Assembly: GCF_009727055.1 (NCBI RefSeq)
Contig: NC_052359.1
Span: 16,829,255-16,893,254 of the forward strand
DNA: 64,000 nucleotides
Direction of reading: 5' to 3'
Origin: Benincasa hispida
Taxonomy: Eukaryota > Streptophyta > Magnoliopsida > Cucurbitales > Cucurbitaceae
The translations under genes and the position numbers were made by a program. Positions 22,080 through 33,509 of this stretch are shown here, piece after piece; positions within the stretch are counted from its first letter, which is position 1, and every line of letters begins with the position of its first letter. Below the pieces are notes generated by a model. It worked only from the letters and a program-made list of their open reading frames with translations, did no database searches and was not told the origin of the DNA.

Positions 22080-23650
22080 AAAAAAACAACGCAACCTTCC
22101 CTCGTGGAACCACCAACACTTGAACTAAAGACCCTACCAACACATTTAAAGTATGCATTTCAGGGGCAGAATGAGAAGCTGCCAGTGATAATTTCCTCTG
22201 CGCTCAACGTAGATCAAGAGAATGCGTTGATGAGCATTCTCAAGAAACATGAACGAGCAATTGGCTGGACGCTTGCTGACATTAGAGGAATTAGCCCCAC
22301 GTACTGCATGCACCACATTCGTCTTAAGGACGGCCACAAAGCAACTATTGAAAATCAATGCAGACTTAACCCTACGATGAAAAGAAGATTATCAAGTGGT
22401 TGGATGCAGGCATTATCTACCCCATTGCAGATAGCACGTGGGTCAGCCCCGTGCAATGTGTGCCGAAGAAAGGCAGAATGACGATAGTCCCCAATTAGAA
22501 CAATGAATTAATACCGCAAAGAACCATCACTGGATGGCGCATATGTATGGACAACCACAATCTGAATGCAGCCACAGAGAAAGATCATTTCCCTTTGTCA
22601 TTCATTGATTAAATGCTAGACAGACTAGCAGGGAATGATTTTTACTGCTTCTTGGATGGATATGCCGGGTACAATCAAATCATGATAGCTCCTGAAGACC
22701 AAGAGAAGATCACATTCACCTACCCAAATGGGACATTTTCTTTTCGCCACATGTCGTATGGTCTCTGCAATGTTCTGAGCACGTTCCAGAGGTACATGAT
22801 GGCGATCTTTTCAGATTTTCTCAAAGACTCAATGGAAATATTTATGGATGACTTCTTCGTTTATGGGAGCACTTATGAAGTCTGCCTGGCCAATTTGGAG
22901 AAAATTATGAAAAGATGTGAAGAGATGAACCTGGTACTCAACTGAGAAAAATGTCACTTTATGGTGAAAGAGGGTATAATGTTGGGACACAAGGTTTCCC
23001 AAGAAGGGTTGGAGGCGGACAAGGCAAAGATCGACGCAATTGAAAAGCTTCCACCTCCAACCAGCATGAAGGCTATATGAAGCTTCTTGGGGCATGCTGG
23101 ATTCTATAGACGATTTGTTAAATACTTTTCTAAGATTGCACGACCATTGAGTGCGTTGTTAGAGGCAGATAGAAAGTTTGAATTTGAACACAATTGCCTC
23201 AACGCATTTCGAATTTTAAAAGATGCACTGATTACTGCGCCCGTCTCGATTGTGCCGGATTGGACACTGCCATTCGAAATCATGTGTGATGCAAGCGGGT
23301 ATGCGATGGGAGCCGTGTTAGCACAAAAGAATAAGACTATTTTGCACCCTATTGCATATGCGAGTAAAACTTTGAACCCTGCTCAAATCAATTATACCAC
23401 CACCGAAAAAGAACTCCTAGCTGTGATTTTTGCGTTGGAAAAATTCCGGGCATATCTATTTGAAACCAAGGTACTCATTCACACTGATCACTCGACAATC
23501 AAATATTTGATGACAAAGAAGGACGCAAAGCCGAGGTTGATCAGATGGGTTCTCCTTTTTCAAGAATTTGATATCGAGATAATTGATCGGAAGGAGACAG
23601 AGAATCAAGTTGCGAATCACTTGTCCAGACTGGAAAATCTCGAGGTTGAT
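22080..23650 (+). pseudogene. Athila-1 reverse transcriptase and RNase H, interrupted
   Basis: 22104-22470 holds the N-terminal RT region (LELKTLPTHLKYAF, PVIISSALNVDQENAL, RGISPTYCMHHIRL). The palm includes FMDDFF at 22841-22852, the equivalent of the usual YVDD or FMDD catalytic box, so the Asp pair is present. Stops occur near 22947 and 23078. RNase H follows ([51 protein letters not shown]). Its last conserved Asp (usually ADHLSRL) reads VANHLSRL, a D-to-N change; Athila-2 keeps the Asp. The longest uninterrupted stretch is 23087-23908. Confidence 0.92.
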
Positions 23651-23659
23651 CGCAATGAA

Positions 23660-24893
23660 TCTGAAGTGAGTGCAGTGTTTCCAAACGAGCAGCTGTTCTA
23701 CATAGAAGAATTGCCCTGGTATGTGAACATCGTTAATTATTTGGTTTGTGAACAATTTCTTGAAGATTACACATACCATCAACAGAAGAAGCTCAAGCAT
23801 GAATGCAAGCATTATCATTGGGATGAGCCGAATCTGTGTAAAAGAGGTGCAGACCAAATCATTCGATTATACGTCCCAAATGCTACTCAACAATGCATAT
23901 TGTCATAGTGCCACGATTCACCATATGGAGGGCACTTTGGAGGACAACGTACTGTAGCCAAAGTTTTGCAAAGTGGATTCTTTTGGCCTTCATTACTTAA
24001 GGATGCTACTGACTACGCAATGAAATGTGATCGGTGTTAAAGCACTGTAGTATTTCATGGAAGAACGCAATGTCAATGAACACTATCTTGGAGCTGGAAT
24101 TATTTGACGTCTGGGGGATTGATTTCATGGGACCATTCCCTCCTTCACATGGCAAGCATTATATCTTATTGGCTGTCGATTATGTTTCCAAAAATGGGTA
24201 GAGGCAATTGCATGCGCCACAAACTGATGCGGCGGTAGTCTCTCAGTTCCTCAAGAAAAATATTTCACTCGTTTTGGCACTCCCTATGCCATCATAGTGA
24301 TGAAGGGATCACACTTTGTCAACCACAATATCGTCCACAAGGTGACCACCGCATACCATCCGCAAACAAATGGCCAGGCTGAAGTTCCAATCATGAAATT
24401 AAATTGATACTTGAGGAGGTAGTAAAACCTTCGCAGAAAGGATTGGCAATGAAGCTTGATGATGCATTTGTGGCATACCGAACCGCATTTTAAAACACTA
24501 TAGTATGTCCCCCTATGCATTTGGTATTCGGTAAGGCGTATCATTTGACTTTGGATGCTAAAGTATAAAGGCATTGTGGGTGGTCAAGAAACTGAGATTT
24601 TGATTTTGAAGAAAGTAGAGGAAAGTATGAAAACTGCAATTGGTCAAGCTAGAAGAATGAAGGTCAATGCATATGAGAATGCGAAGATTTACAAAGAGTG
24701 CACCAAGCGCTGGCATGATAAACGCATATGCACGTAGAAACCTCTAAATCGGGGCAAAAGGTCTTACTCTTCAATTCGAGATTGCGGCTCTTCCCAGGAA
24801 AATTAAGATCGCACTGGTCTGGTCTCTTCATCATCAAAGCAATATTTCCACATGGTGCGGTGGAACTGATCACCGAGGATTGGTAGTCGAACA
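23660..24893 (+). pseudogene. Athila-1 integrase, interrupted
   Basis: The HHCC zinc-binding part is recognisable (CHDSPYGGHFGG then CDRC), with a stop at the position equivalent to CQRT. The first catalytic Asp is in WGIDFMGPF (about 24115). The second should lie in an SDEGSHF motif, but a one-base loss near 24296 shifts the frame. The Glu region (NGQAEV) is at about 24371 and shifted again. 24664-24890 carries the C-terminal section (KVNAYENAKIYKECTKRWHD, then LLFNSRL and [10 protein letters not shown]). Inactive. Confidence 0.88.
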
Positions 24894-26215
24894 TTTAAAG
24901 TTAATAGACAAGCGGGATAAAGGCATATTACAGAGGAGATTTACCAGCCAGGAAACAGTCTCCGCAAAGTTGAAAAACCCGGACTATCCCTTACTTAACT
25001 CTTGAAAATTTAACTCTTCATCATTTTACTATTATCAGTATTTCAATTATGTCTCAAAAAAAAAAAAAAAACTTGTTGTTTTGTTTTAAAATCATTTGAC
25101 CCTCTCTTTTTCTGTTTACAAGGATTAAGGCACAGGATTGCGAAGAAGCAAATGATCTCATTCCATCACCGCAATCCACAAGAGCAAAGATTGCCGCAAG
25201 GATGGATGCATCAATACTCAATGCAGGCTACAACGCTAAATTTGGGGGTGTACTTTATTTCAAATTTTGCACTATCATATTGCATTCTACTTTTCAAAGT
25301 TTTATCACTGCATCCTCCTTGATTACCGTAATCATTTACCAAGTAGATAACTTTAGTAGTTTACCGCATGTTGTCCTTTACCAAGTATAATTTCCATGAT
25401 GAAAAATATGCTTCTATCTCTTTCGTATATACTAGAGTCAACTTCAATTTTAAGATAGTCACCTCATGAAATATTTCTAGAAGTTAGGGGTTTGTTAGCT
25501 TTCTTTCAAACTTCCTTTACAATGCATTCTATGACCATCGCATGAAATTTTAATTTCTCTTGGCAATGAGGACATTTCCGTATTTTAAATTTAGGGGTGA
25601 GGTATTTATTTTCTACCTTGCTATAAAAAAAATAAAAAATAAAAAAAAAATTTGAGAACAATAACTCCACTGTCAACGCAATAGGAAACCCATGTTGATA
25701 AGAGTTAAGTTGTGAAAGGCACTTTCCCGTAGTTGGATGTCCGCATGACACACGTGGGGGTAAGCCAAAACGAAAGTAAGTCACCAGGATCAATGCATAA
25801 ATCAATGACCGCAACCCTACTACCAAATCGGTATAAGTTTAGTCTGAGAAAGAGTGCATTGCTCGTAGTTGGATGTCCGCATGACACACATGGGGGCAAG
25901 CCAAAAGGAAGACAAGGCACTTGGATCAGCGCAAGGTCAGAAAAAAAATAGCAAAAGGATAAATCATTTGACACCCCGGTGGAAAATTTCCTTTTTGAAA
26001 TAAATCATGCGATGTGCCAAAATTTAGTAATGTCCTTTTGAAAGTTAAGCTTGCAATCCCTAAGTCTTAGAAATATTTTAGGAAGAGACTTGAATAAGAC
26101 TTAAGGAAATTTTGGCATTTAGGATTTGAACGAAGTATCCTTGAGAAATCTAGGGAAAGAACTTTGCGGTTAACTTGCTAAAGGAATCTTTAGCTTATGC
26201 TTGAGGACAAGCATT
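24894..26215 (+). other. Athila-1 3' non-coding section (no env-like ORF)
   Basis: 1.3 kb between pol and the polypurine tract. No envelope-like frame is present. A 15-A run is at about 25056-25072. A 40-bp direct repeat (gtagttggatgtccgcatga...) starts at 25729 and again at 25865. The block around 25120-25260 is conserved in the minus-strand copy at 52490-52640, so this non-coding section belongs to the family rather than being a later insertion. Confidence 0.75.
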
Positions 26216-26232
26216 GTTTAAATTTGGTGGTG
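26216..26232 (+). promoter_or_regulatory. Polypurine tract of Athila-1
   Basis: gtttaaatttggtggtg immediately before the 3' LTR. The Athila-3 equivalent (minus strand, 51500-51515) is a cleaner aatttgggggtg, so the Athila-1 tract has been interrupted by point changes. Confidence 0.65.
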
Positions 26233-27927
26233 TGATAACGGGCAGAAATGCACGTTATCATAGTACTAAGTTCTTAAACAATGTTGGATTGCGTTGATGA
26301 AATATGTTAAATTGCGTCCATTAAGCATAAATTCTATAATAATGCGGTCGCAAGCGTCCAACGCACTAGAGCAGTTGATCTTTACATTTTTGTGCATAAT
26401 ATGCGTTAACGCAATGCAGAGAGTGCGATCACAGGAATACATTGGTCGAGCGTAACTTCACCAGAAGACTTTGCGTTGATCGTGCTCGCAAACATTCGTC
26501 CAAGAATAATCACCGCAACTTGGTAAGCGCAACATGGAGGGCGCATCTAGGTGAAAGGATAATTAAGAGTGATGGGACAGAAAGCTGATGACAGTCGGAT
26601 CCAAATTAAGATGACAAGCGATAACAGTCACAAAGTACATTCAGCTTTATCGGTAACAATGATCCGCGTGTCAATCAGGAATTAAAGTTGTCCCATCTGT
26701 ATAACCGAGAGAGAGAAGCCGCCTTTCACCATGGAAACTCTATAAATACTAAGTGCATTCTTCAGATAAGGGGTTAAGCAGTCGATTACTTCATCATTTT
26801 ACAAGTTCATGTCTCTGTCCATAGTCTTCTTTCATTTTAAGGCGGACGCGAGGAAGAAGGTGTGCCGATAGATCGTTCCGGCAAGTTTGGAAAAGCACCG
26901 AAGCTCCAAGAAAGAGAGAGGTCCGACGCCTGCGGAAGCGGGGACATTTGTAGATCAGAATAGATGTTCAGTGTAAAAAGCCTCGGTCAGCAAGGAATTG
27001 CTACCAGGCTCTCTATCTTTATTTTCCATTATCATTTTGTACCCAACTTAGTTATAGGAATGGAATGTCTTTCTCTATATCTGTTCACTCTCTGTTATTT
27101 TTGCATGAGTAGCTAAATTAGTTGAATGGGTTGAGAAGTAGTTAGCTAGTATAACGAGGGAATCTTCGTCTTTGCAATTATCTTGTTTATGTATGCTTCA
27201 TTCGTCTATTAGAGATACTCGAGAGGGTAGTCTAAAGACAGGGTCTAGACTTTGGAAGGTCAGGTCAGAATCTAGGTTTGGAAAAACAAGGTTAGAACGC
27301 ATAAATGGGAGATGGGCGCTTAGGAAGGAGCACTATTTGTGATCAACGCATCGCATGCATCTTAGCAATAAGGTATGATTGTATGCAGTCACCTTGCTTT
27401 CATGCATTTTGCATCAACGCATCTGTCTCTTATACACATCTAGATGTGTATAAGAGACAGGAGTAGAGACTTAGGGGTAAGCTCTATGGACATTTTGCAT
27501 TCAACACATGCGTCCTAGACTTAGGATCATCACATTTACATTGGGAAATGACTTGCTGTGCATGGTTGTAACATGATCGCAAGGTTTGACGCATTCCCGA
27601 GTAACGCTATCTAAAAGACCTTCTCAACCTGTTCATCGCATACTCATTGCATCTATCAATGCAACTATCTTTCTCAAATCCGCCGCCTTATTTACTTCTT
27701 TTTCATCAATGCAGCAACACACCCACACTTTATTTATTTACTCGGTTACCACAAAGTTTTCATAACATTACCAACACAACTATTTTCACAAGTCCCTGTG
27801 TTCAACCTTGGACTTACCAGAAAACTCAAAGGAATTTACAGTTCAATTCCGCTGGGGAAACTTGAGTGCACAACGTAATCCACCAACGCATATCATCCAT
27901 AATTCCCTTCAATAAAATAACGTATCA
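26233..27927 (+). mobile_element. Athila-1 3' LTR
   Basis: 1,695 bp including a 38-bp adapter at 27423-27460. Starts TGATAAC and ends GTATCA. Hairpin at 26233-26260, TATAAATA at 26741-26748. Aligns with the 5' LTR throughout. Confidence 0.92.
27423..27460. other. Nextera mate-pair junction adapter (contaminant), complete
   Basis: Perfect 38-bp palindrome, CTGTCTCTTATACACATCT followed by AGATGTGTATAAGAGACAG. Compared with the 5' LTR at about 19170-19182, it replaces about seven genomic bases (aggacaa) between caacgcat and gagtagagac. Confidence 0.98.
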
Positions 27928-28173
27928 CACTTCTAGAGGGTTTTAAGAGTGGTCGTTGTAAACTTTGTAGTTAAGTCTTGGAATTGTATAAAAATTACAT
28001 TGTAGTAATAAAATGGGCCTACTTAATCAGTTGTTGTTTATCTCCTTGTCTTAAAGTTTAATTAGTATATTAAAGAAGTTCAGATGGGCAATAGGTATCA
28101 CAAAAGGGTGGTATTTGCAGTCCCCCACGCATCTCCTTGGGATCAGGAGTGTCGGCTCGGATGGGGTGTGACA
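27928..28173 (+). mobile_element. Chromovirus solo LTR, segment 2
   Basis: Begins with the right copy of cactt (27928-27932), resumes the chromovirus LTR (ctagagggttttaagagtgg) and ends ggatggggtgtgaca at 28173, a typical Tekay-type LTR end. The right TSD tttaa is at 28174-28178. Confidence 0.75.
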
Positions 28174-28178
28174 TTTAA

Positions 28179-28510
28179 CTCGTATGTCTCTGAGAAGGAA
28201 AAGTTTAAAACTAAATTAAGGCTGAGATTGTTATCAAAATTGGCTAATTGGGCCATTAGAATTTCTAAGAATTTCTAATCCCAAGATTTTCCATCAATTT
28301 TATTCAATCCCCTTTTCCGTGCTAACTCTTATTTTTTCCTCTCTGTTTGGTTTTTAATGTAATTTATAAACAAAATCAAGAATCATCAAAACCCCCCTTT
28401 ATTTGGAATTCATAAATTGGTCTAAGTTAATTCAACAGTCTCCCTATGGATTCAACCTCGATCGTATAACATTACTACGTTTGTAGTATAAGTCTTGGAT
28501 CGATGAAAAT
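28179..28510 (+). mobile_element. Gypsy A 3' LTR, segment 3 (end approximate)
   Basis: Resumes the LTR broken at 15032. The agtctccctatggattcaac section at about 28438 resembles the U5 phrase of other Gypsy LTRs here (gtccctgtgttcgaccctgg). The exact LTR end could not be fixed. Confidence 0.45.
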
Positions 28511-29082
28511 AAATTATCTTTGCTTGGGCCGGGAGTGGTTACGACATGCTAGTCCTGGAGTTCGAACACGCGTCGCCGCCGTCCATCGGTCTAGACGGAC
28601 GGATGAGTTCAGGTTTATTTTTCTTACTTATCCTTTTTATTTAATATTGTTGACTTTTGACCGTTGAAATTCTATCCATTGGAGTTTTTATCTTTTATTT
28701 TTTCATTGGAATTATGACTGTTGAATTATGTTCGTTAATGGACCGTTGAGATGAACCATTCCGATTTCTCTCGTTTCGTTTTGTCCATTGGTGTCCTCCT
28801 CTCCTTCTCTATATAACTCTGTTCAGTTTTGTGAAGAGGATACACACAAATTCTTTCTTCTCCTATTTGTTTCTGTTGTTTTAAGCAACCTATTCTTCGA
28901 TTCTAGTCCTTTTTTCGGCGAGTGCACGCCTAAATTTGGAGGCTGTGTTAACCTTGCGGAGCAATCGATTTAAGCGATTAACACCGAGGTCGTGCCGTAT
29001 TTTCTTTCAAGGCAGTGGTTCTTCCACAGCACGATAACATTCATGAAATCTGGTTCAACAATCTGTAAGCAAATAACATGGA
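28511..29082 (+). mobile_element. Probable Copia 5' section upstream of the gag remnant
   Basis: Has a TATA-like tatataa at 28810-28816, a pyrimidine-rich stretch and then the segment leading into a Copia gag start. No LTR borders or primer site were recognised. A ttcgaac at about 28571 only weakly resembles a pol III B box. Confidence 0.35.
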
Positions 29083-29863
29083 TGTCGATCAAGAATAGTA
29101 AGGTTCTCCATAATCTGTCCATGCTCGAACCACTGGATGGAGCAAATTATCGTCATTGGTCTTAGAAATTATTGATCTTCTTTTAGCAGTTGGAGATTGA
29201 TTACATCATCACCACAGAATTGCCTATTGAAAAGGTGAGCACAGTCTTTGATCCAGAATCCTTCGTTCAATCCATTGATGTTTCAGATCAATCTAAGCAG
29301 TTCACAATTAATCCTGATAAGTACGAGAAAGACAACAAAATAGTCTGTGGCCATCTGCTGAATCATATGACAAATTCAATGTTCGATTTTTTTCGTGGTC
29401 GAAAAATCAGCAAAGGTAATTTTGAGTACATTAGAGTCCCGATATGGAGGAATGATGCTGGTCGCAAAAATTATGTTATTGTAAATGACTTCAATTCCAA
29501 ATGACAGACGAGAAACCAGTAGTGAAGCAGATACATGAGTATGAAAATTTGGTGGCGAACATTCTGGCCAAGGGCATGAAAAAGTGTGAGATTCTACAAG
29601 CTGATATGCTGCTTGAGAAATTTCCCCCCATCCTGGAGCGACTACAGAAATCATTTAAAACACAAAAAGAAGGATCTAACACTTCAGGAGCTGATCAGTC
29701 ACATGTGTGGAAGAAACCAACAAGCTACAGATAAGCTAATTTCTAGAAATCTCAATTCAGTTAATGTGAACTTGGTTGAATCTTCTGCTGTTAGCAAAGA
29801 CAAGTCCAAAAAATAATAAGAAGCAATCTGGAAAGAATAATTCTTTCCAGAAGAATGGACATT
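29083..29863 (+). pseudogene. Copia gag remnant
   Basis: Reads through conserved plant Copia gag blocks: LHNLSMLEPLDGANYRHW (29105-29160, then a stop), KLLIFF, QLEIDYIITTELP, EKDNKIVCGHLLNHMTNSMF (29330-29390), then after a frameshift MTDEKPVVKQIHEYENLVA (29501 on) and, shifted again, LTLQELISHM. A serine- and lysine-rich end (NSVNVNLVESSAVSKDKSKK) leads toward where a zinc knuckle would be, but the sequence is cut at 29863. These match the DUF4219/UBN2 type of gag. Confidence 0.8.
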
Positions 29864-29985
29864 TGATAACCCCAAAAATGTTCTATTTTCCTCCTCTTAA
29901 TTCAAGGTCGTTGCTATAATTAATGTGATTATTTGATGATTTTTTAGGTATTGACCATCTTGGAGGTAGAATCAGTTGTTATCAT
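29864..29985 (+). mobile_element. Gypsy LTR start, short relic
   Basis: TGATAACCCCAAAAATGTTC and the following 100 bp resemble the first 100 bp of the Gypsy A LTR at 11992 (shared tttttaggtattga-like section). It is truncated by the Copia LTR at about 29986. Confidence 0.5.
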
Positions 29986-30314
29986 TTGTAGCACTTTACA
30001 AAAATTGTAACACCTATAAAGCGAGCCATACTTGTAGTGTCACCAGGATAAGGTACCCAGCCTTATCCATCTACTACAGACCATTTAGGTTATTACTTAA
30101 ACATGATCCACCCATATGTCTCCACATACATGTTTAAGTTACAAAGATAACCTTGGATATTAGTTCATTGGCTTGTGGTTAATGCAACTAAAATATCATA
30201 TATTTTATAAACAATGAATAAAATATCACATATTTTATTAAAAACATAATGAGTTTTTTCAACAATGTTTACAAACTATAGAACCCTATGAGATTTATGG
30301 CATCAACTCTAACA
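29986..30314 (-). mobile_element. Copia D 3' LTR, truncated
   Basis: Minus-strand LTR starting TGTTAGAGTTGATGCC at 30314. The internal block with accaggataaggtacccagcc (30047) is shared with the other Copia LTRs at about 10950 and 14035. The left end is lost near 29986. Confidence 0.75.
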
Positions 30315-30326
30315 ATCTCCCACTTG
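30315..30326 (-). promoter_or_regulatory. Polypurine tract of Copia D
   Basis: CAAGTGGGAGAT on the minus strand, directly before the 3' LTR. This is the common plant Copia form and is also seen at 42138. Confidence 0.85.
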
Positions 30327-30419
30327 ACCTAAAGCTAGTGGGGTGTACAATATAATCGAAATACAAAGTACAGAAAAAATAAACTAGGGCGTATAATATC
30401 TCCCACTTGCCGTAGTCCA

Positions 30420-32172
30420 GACATGGCCTGTCCCATAGACCCATACTCTGTAGGTGACCTTCAAACACTATAGCCATGAGGGCCTTTGTAAATGGCGTTT
30501 ACCTCCGAAACTATGTACGTGACAATCACGTCCCCTCGATGCACAATCTCTCAGATGAGATGATACTTCCGCTTTATTTGCTTGTCGCACTTATGACTCT
30601 TAAGCTCTTGAGAATTAGCCACAACACCACTATTATCAAAATGAAGTGTGATGGGCTTTGACATGTCTGGACAACTTCCATATCAGTCAAGATTTTCCTG
30701 AGCAAAACGACTTCCTTAGCAGCTTTACAAGCTGCTACATACTCAGCCTCCATGGTGGAGTTAGCGATGCACCCTTGCTTGGTACTTCGCCATACTACTG
30801 CTCCTCCGTTAAGAGTGAACATTGATCTTGATGTGGATTTCCTAGAATCCTTATCAGTCTGAAACGCAGAGTCTATGTATCATTTGAGGATCAAATCCGT
30901 AGAACCATACACAAGCATGTAGTCTCTCGTTCTCCGTAGATACTTGAGGATGTTTTTAACGGCTGTCCAATGATCTAATCCTGGATTAGATTGATATCTA
31001 CTTACTATCCCCACTGTATAGCAAATATCAGGTCTAGTACATAACATCGCATACATCAAGCTGCCCACAACAGATGCATAGGGGATTCGTCTCATCTCCT
31101 CAACCTCTGAGGTGTCTTAGGACACTGTTCCTTAGACAATGTAACTTCATGCCTGAAAGGCAATAAGCTCTTTTTAGAGTTCTGCATCGAATATTTGACA
31201 AACATCTTTTCAATATACGACACCTGAGACAGTGCTAGCATTTTATTCTTTCGATCTCGAAAGATCTGAATACCCAGAACAAACTGAGCCTCTCCTAAAT
31301 CTTTCATTTGGAATTGGGTCTCTAGCTAGTTCTTGACTATAATCAGTAAGCCTACATCATTCCTAATGAGTAGGATATCATCTACATACAACACTAGAAA
31401 AACTATTGAACTATTGATGATCTTCTTCTATACACAAGGCTCATCAATGTTTTGATTAAAGCCATAAAGTTTAATCGCAGTATCAAACTTATGTTCCAAG
31501 ATCAAGAAGCTTGTTTCAGTTCATAAATGGACCAATTAAGCTTGAATACCTTTTGCTCTTGACCTTGGGTTATGAATCCCTCGGGTTGCACCATATAAAT
31601 GGTATTCTCAAGATTGCCATTCAGACAAGCAGTCTTGACATCCATTTGCCATATTTCATAGTCAAAATATGAGGCCATGGATAGGAGGATCCGAATAGAC
31701 TTAAGCATGGCAACCGGTGAGAAAGTCTCCACATAGTCAACTCCCTCAACCTGGGTATAACTCTTTGCCACCAGTCTAGCCTTGAAGGTTTGCACCTTCC
31801 CATTAGCACCCCGTTTCCTCTTGTAGATCCATTTACAACCTATAGGTTTAACCCCATTAGGTTGATTTACAAGATCCATATGGAATTTAAGTACATAGAC
31901 TCCATTTTGAGATCCATGGCTTTGATCCATTCATCTCTGTCAATATCCTCAATTGCCTTCTTATAAGACAATGGAACCTCAACTTCGCGATTAGCTACCA
32001 TAGCCAGGATTTCAGTTAAACCCATATAGCAAATAGGTGGGTTCGCAACCCTCCCACTATGTCGAGGTTCCCTCAACACTTGAGGTGAATTTGACCTATT
32101 AGATGAACCTACTTCAACAATTCTTGTTGAGATACTAGGTTCTTCAACAACTCTTGTCGAAGATGCTGGGAT
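30420..32172 (-). pseudogene. Copia D pol remnant: RT and RNase H
   Basis: On the minus strand from 32079: SYKKAIEDIDRDEWIKAMDL (start of the RVT_2-type RT), CKWIYKRKRG, FKARLVAKSYTQVEGVDY, WQMDVKTACLNGNLENTIYM. The catalytic YVDD is intact at 31377-31388. Then MKDLGEAQFVLGIQIFRDRK (31307 down), the VGSLMYAMLCTRPDICY block (31095 down) and RNase H STMEAEYVAACKAAKEVVLL (30760 down), ending near EGHLQSMGLWDRPCLDYGK at 30420-30475. Several frameshifts and stops separate the pieces. Gag, protease and integrase are missing because Copia C begins at 32173. Confidence 0.9.
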
Positions 32173-33509
32173 TGGTGTCCCAATTCTCCCGGAGTCTCAT
32201 TGTTTGTAATTATACAAATTGTTTATGAATAAAATAATTGTTATTTCATTCTAGCATTTACTCATATCCAATAAACAAAGGTCCATGGTTATCTTATGTA
32301 AACTTAAGCATGTATATGAGATACACAAGTGGATTGTGTCTTAAGTGATAACTTAAATAGGTTAGTAGTATAAGGATTAAGGAAGGATTCCTGATCCTTG
32401 TGACACTACGGATACGACCCACTTTGTAGAGGTTTGCAAGTGTTGTAAACTACTACAGATGGTATATCCTGACCATTCATGTGGAGACATACGAGTGGGG
32501 GTATCCTATACAAAGAGTTTGTATAAGTCTAGACCACGAGATGACTAGACTTTTTATATAACGTCGTTGATAATGGAGACTTACATCTCACCTAAACGAC
32601 CATAGGTATCACGACCTCAATCCCGAGTGTTTTGGGAATTTCTGCCTTTGAGGGTGGTCCTTTGACTAGTATGGGTGAGAGTGGGCAGATTGCCAACTCA
32701 ACATGCCTACCTTTTTGGGGACTTGCTGATATGGGAGCTGGGAACTCAATTACACAAGGTGAAATTCACTCCTTCCTCGAAGCAAGGGTAAGTAAATAGA
32801 TTGCTCTCTTAAGGACTGATTCCGGGGCTTGAACAAAGTGGCCACAACTTCTCTTTGGAAGAGAGGACTCAGTCATAGTAAGACTATGACTTATGTTCAT
32901 TAGAGGATTCAGTTGTATTTAAGGAGTTAGATGTAACTATAGAGGCATAACAGTTATTGGCCAAGCTGTACTTATGAGCAATCTGTGAAGGGTTGTCGCA
33001 CTGTTGATTGGTTAAGATGGACACATAATATATATGTAGTAAGGAGAGTTCAATTGTCGGTCTTTAGTGGAGTGCCTGACAGTTAATGAATGGTGGATCC
33101 CATGACTAAAGAGTTTAGTTAGTTATTCATGTACAGTTAAAGCTTCGAGCTATAGGTCTAGAAGATCCCCTTGGTAGCTCAATGGATTCAAGTTGAAGAT
33201 CAGTTCTTAGTGTTGATTTGACTTGTTCAAATTGACAATTGGTAATTCGATTATATACGATATGATCAGTGTTGTGTATGAGATACATCTAATTTAGGAT
33301 TAATGTAAATGAGATTTACATTAAGAGCCATGGAATAGAAAAAGAGTTATAGTTTGTATGTTTCATGAGATGAAATATTAAACCTATAGTCTATAAATAT
33401 AGTATGATATGTTGGTTATCATTTATATTGATAATAATATTAATTATTGGATAATTATCTCTTTTTCTCTAATAACCAATTGAGTGGGAGGTTATTGGTG
33501 GTTTCATGG
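32173..33509 (+). mobile_element. Copia C 5' LTR, segment 1
   Basis: Starts TGGTGTCCCAATTCTCCCGG, matched by the 3' LTR fragment at 42158 (TGGTGTCCTAATTCTCTCGG). It is interrupted at 33509 by Athila-2 and resumes at 39169. Together the two segments make about 1.84 kb, close to the other Copia LTRs here. Confidence 0.8.

Larger units (their letters stand above)
17985..27927 (+). mobile_element. Full-length Athila-like Gypsy element (Athila-1), decayed
   Basis: Contains 5' LTR 17985-19646, primer site 19653-19670, gag, protease, RT, RNase H, integrase, a 1.3-kb non-coding 3' section, polypurine tract and 3' LTR 26233-27927, with TSD cactt. The order PR-RT-RH-IN and the tRNA-Asp-type primer site fit the Athila/Tat branch of Ty3/Gypsy. 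Many stops and frameshifts make it non-autonomous. It lies inside the chromovirus solo LTR, so it is the youngest layer of this stack. By rough hand count the first 330 bp of the two LTRs differ at about 7% of sites. Confidence 0.92.

Noticed and set aside
24894..26215. env-like gene of an Athila element
   Set aside because: No frame longer than about 90 codons, no signal peptide or transmembrane pattern, and many stops in all frames.
28555..28600. Possible tRNA-derived SINE (ttcgaac resembling a B box)
   Set aside because: No matching A box at the right distance and no poly-A tail or flanking duplication were found.
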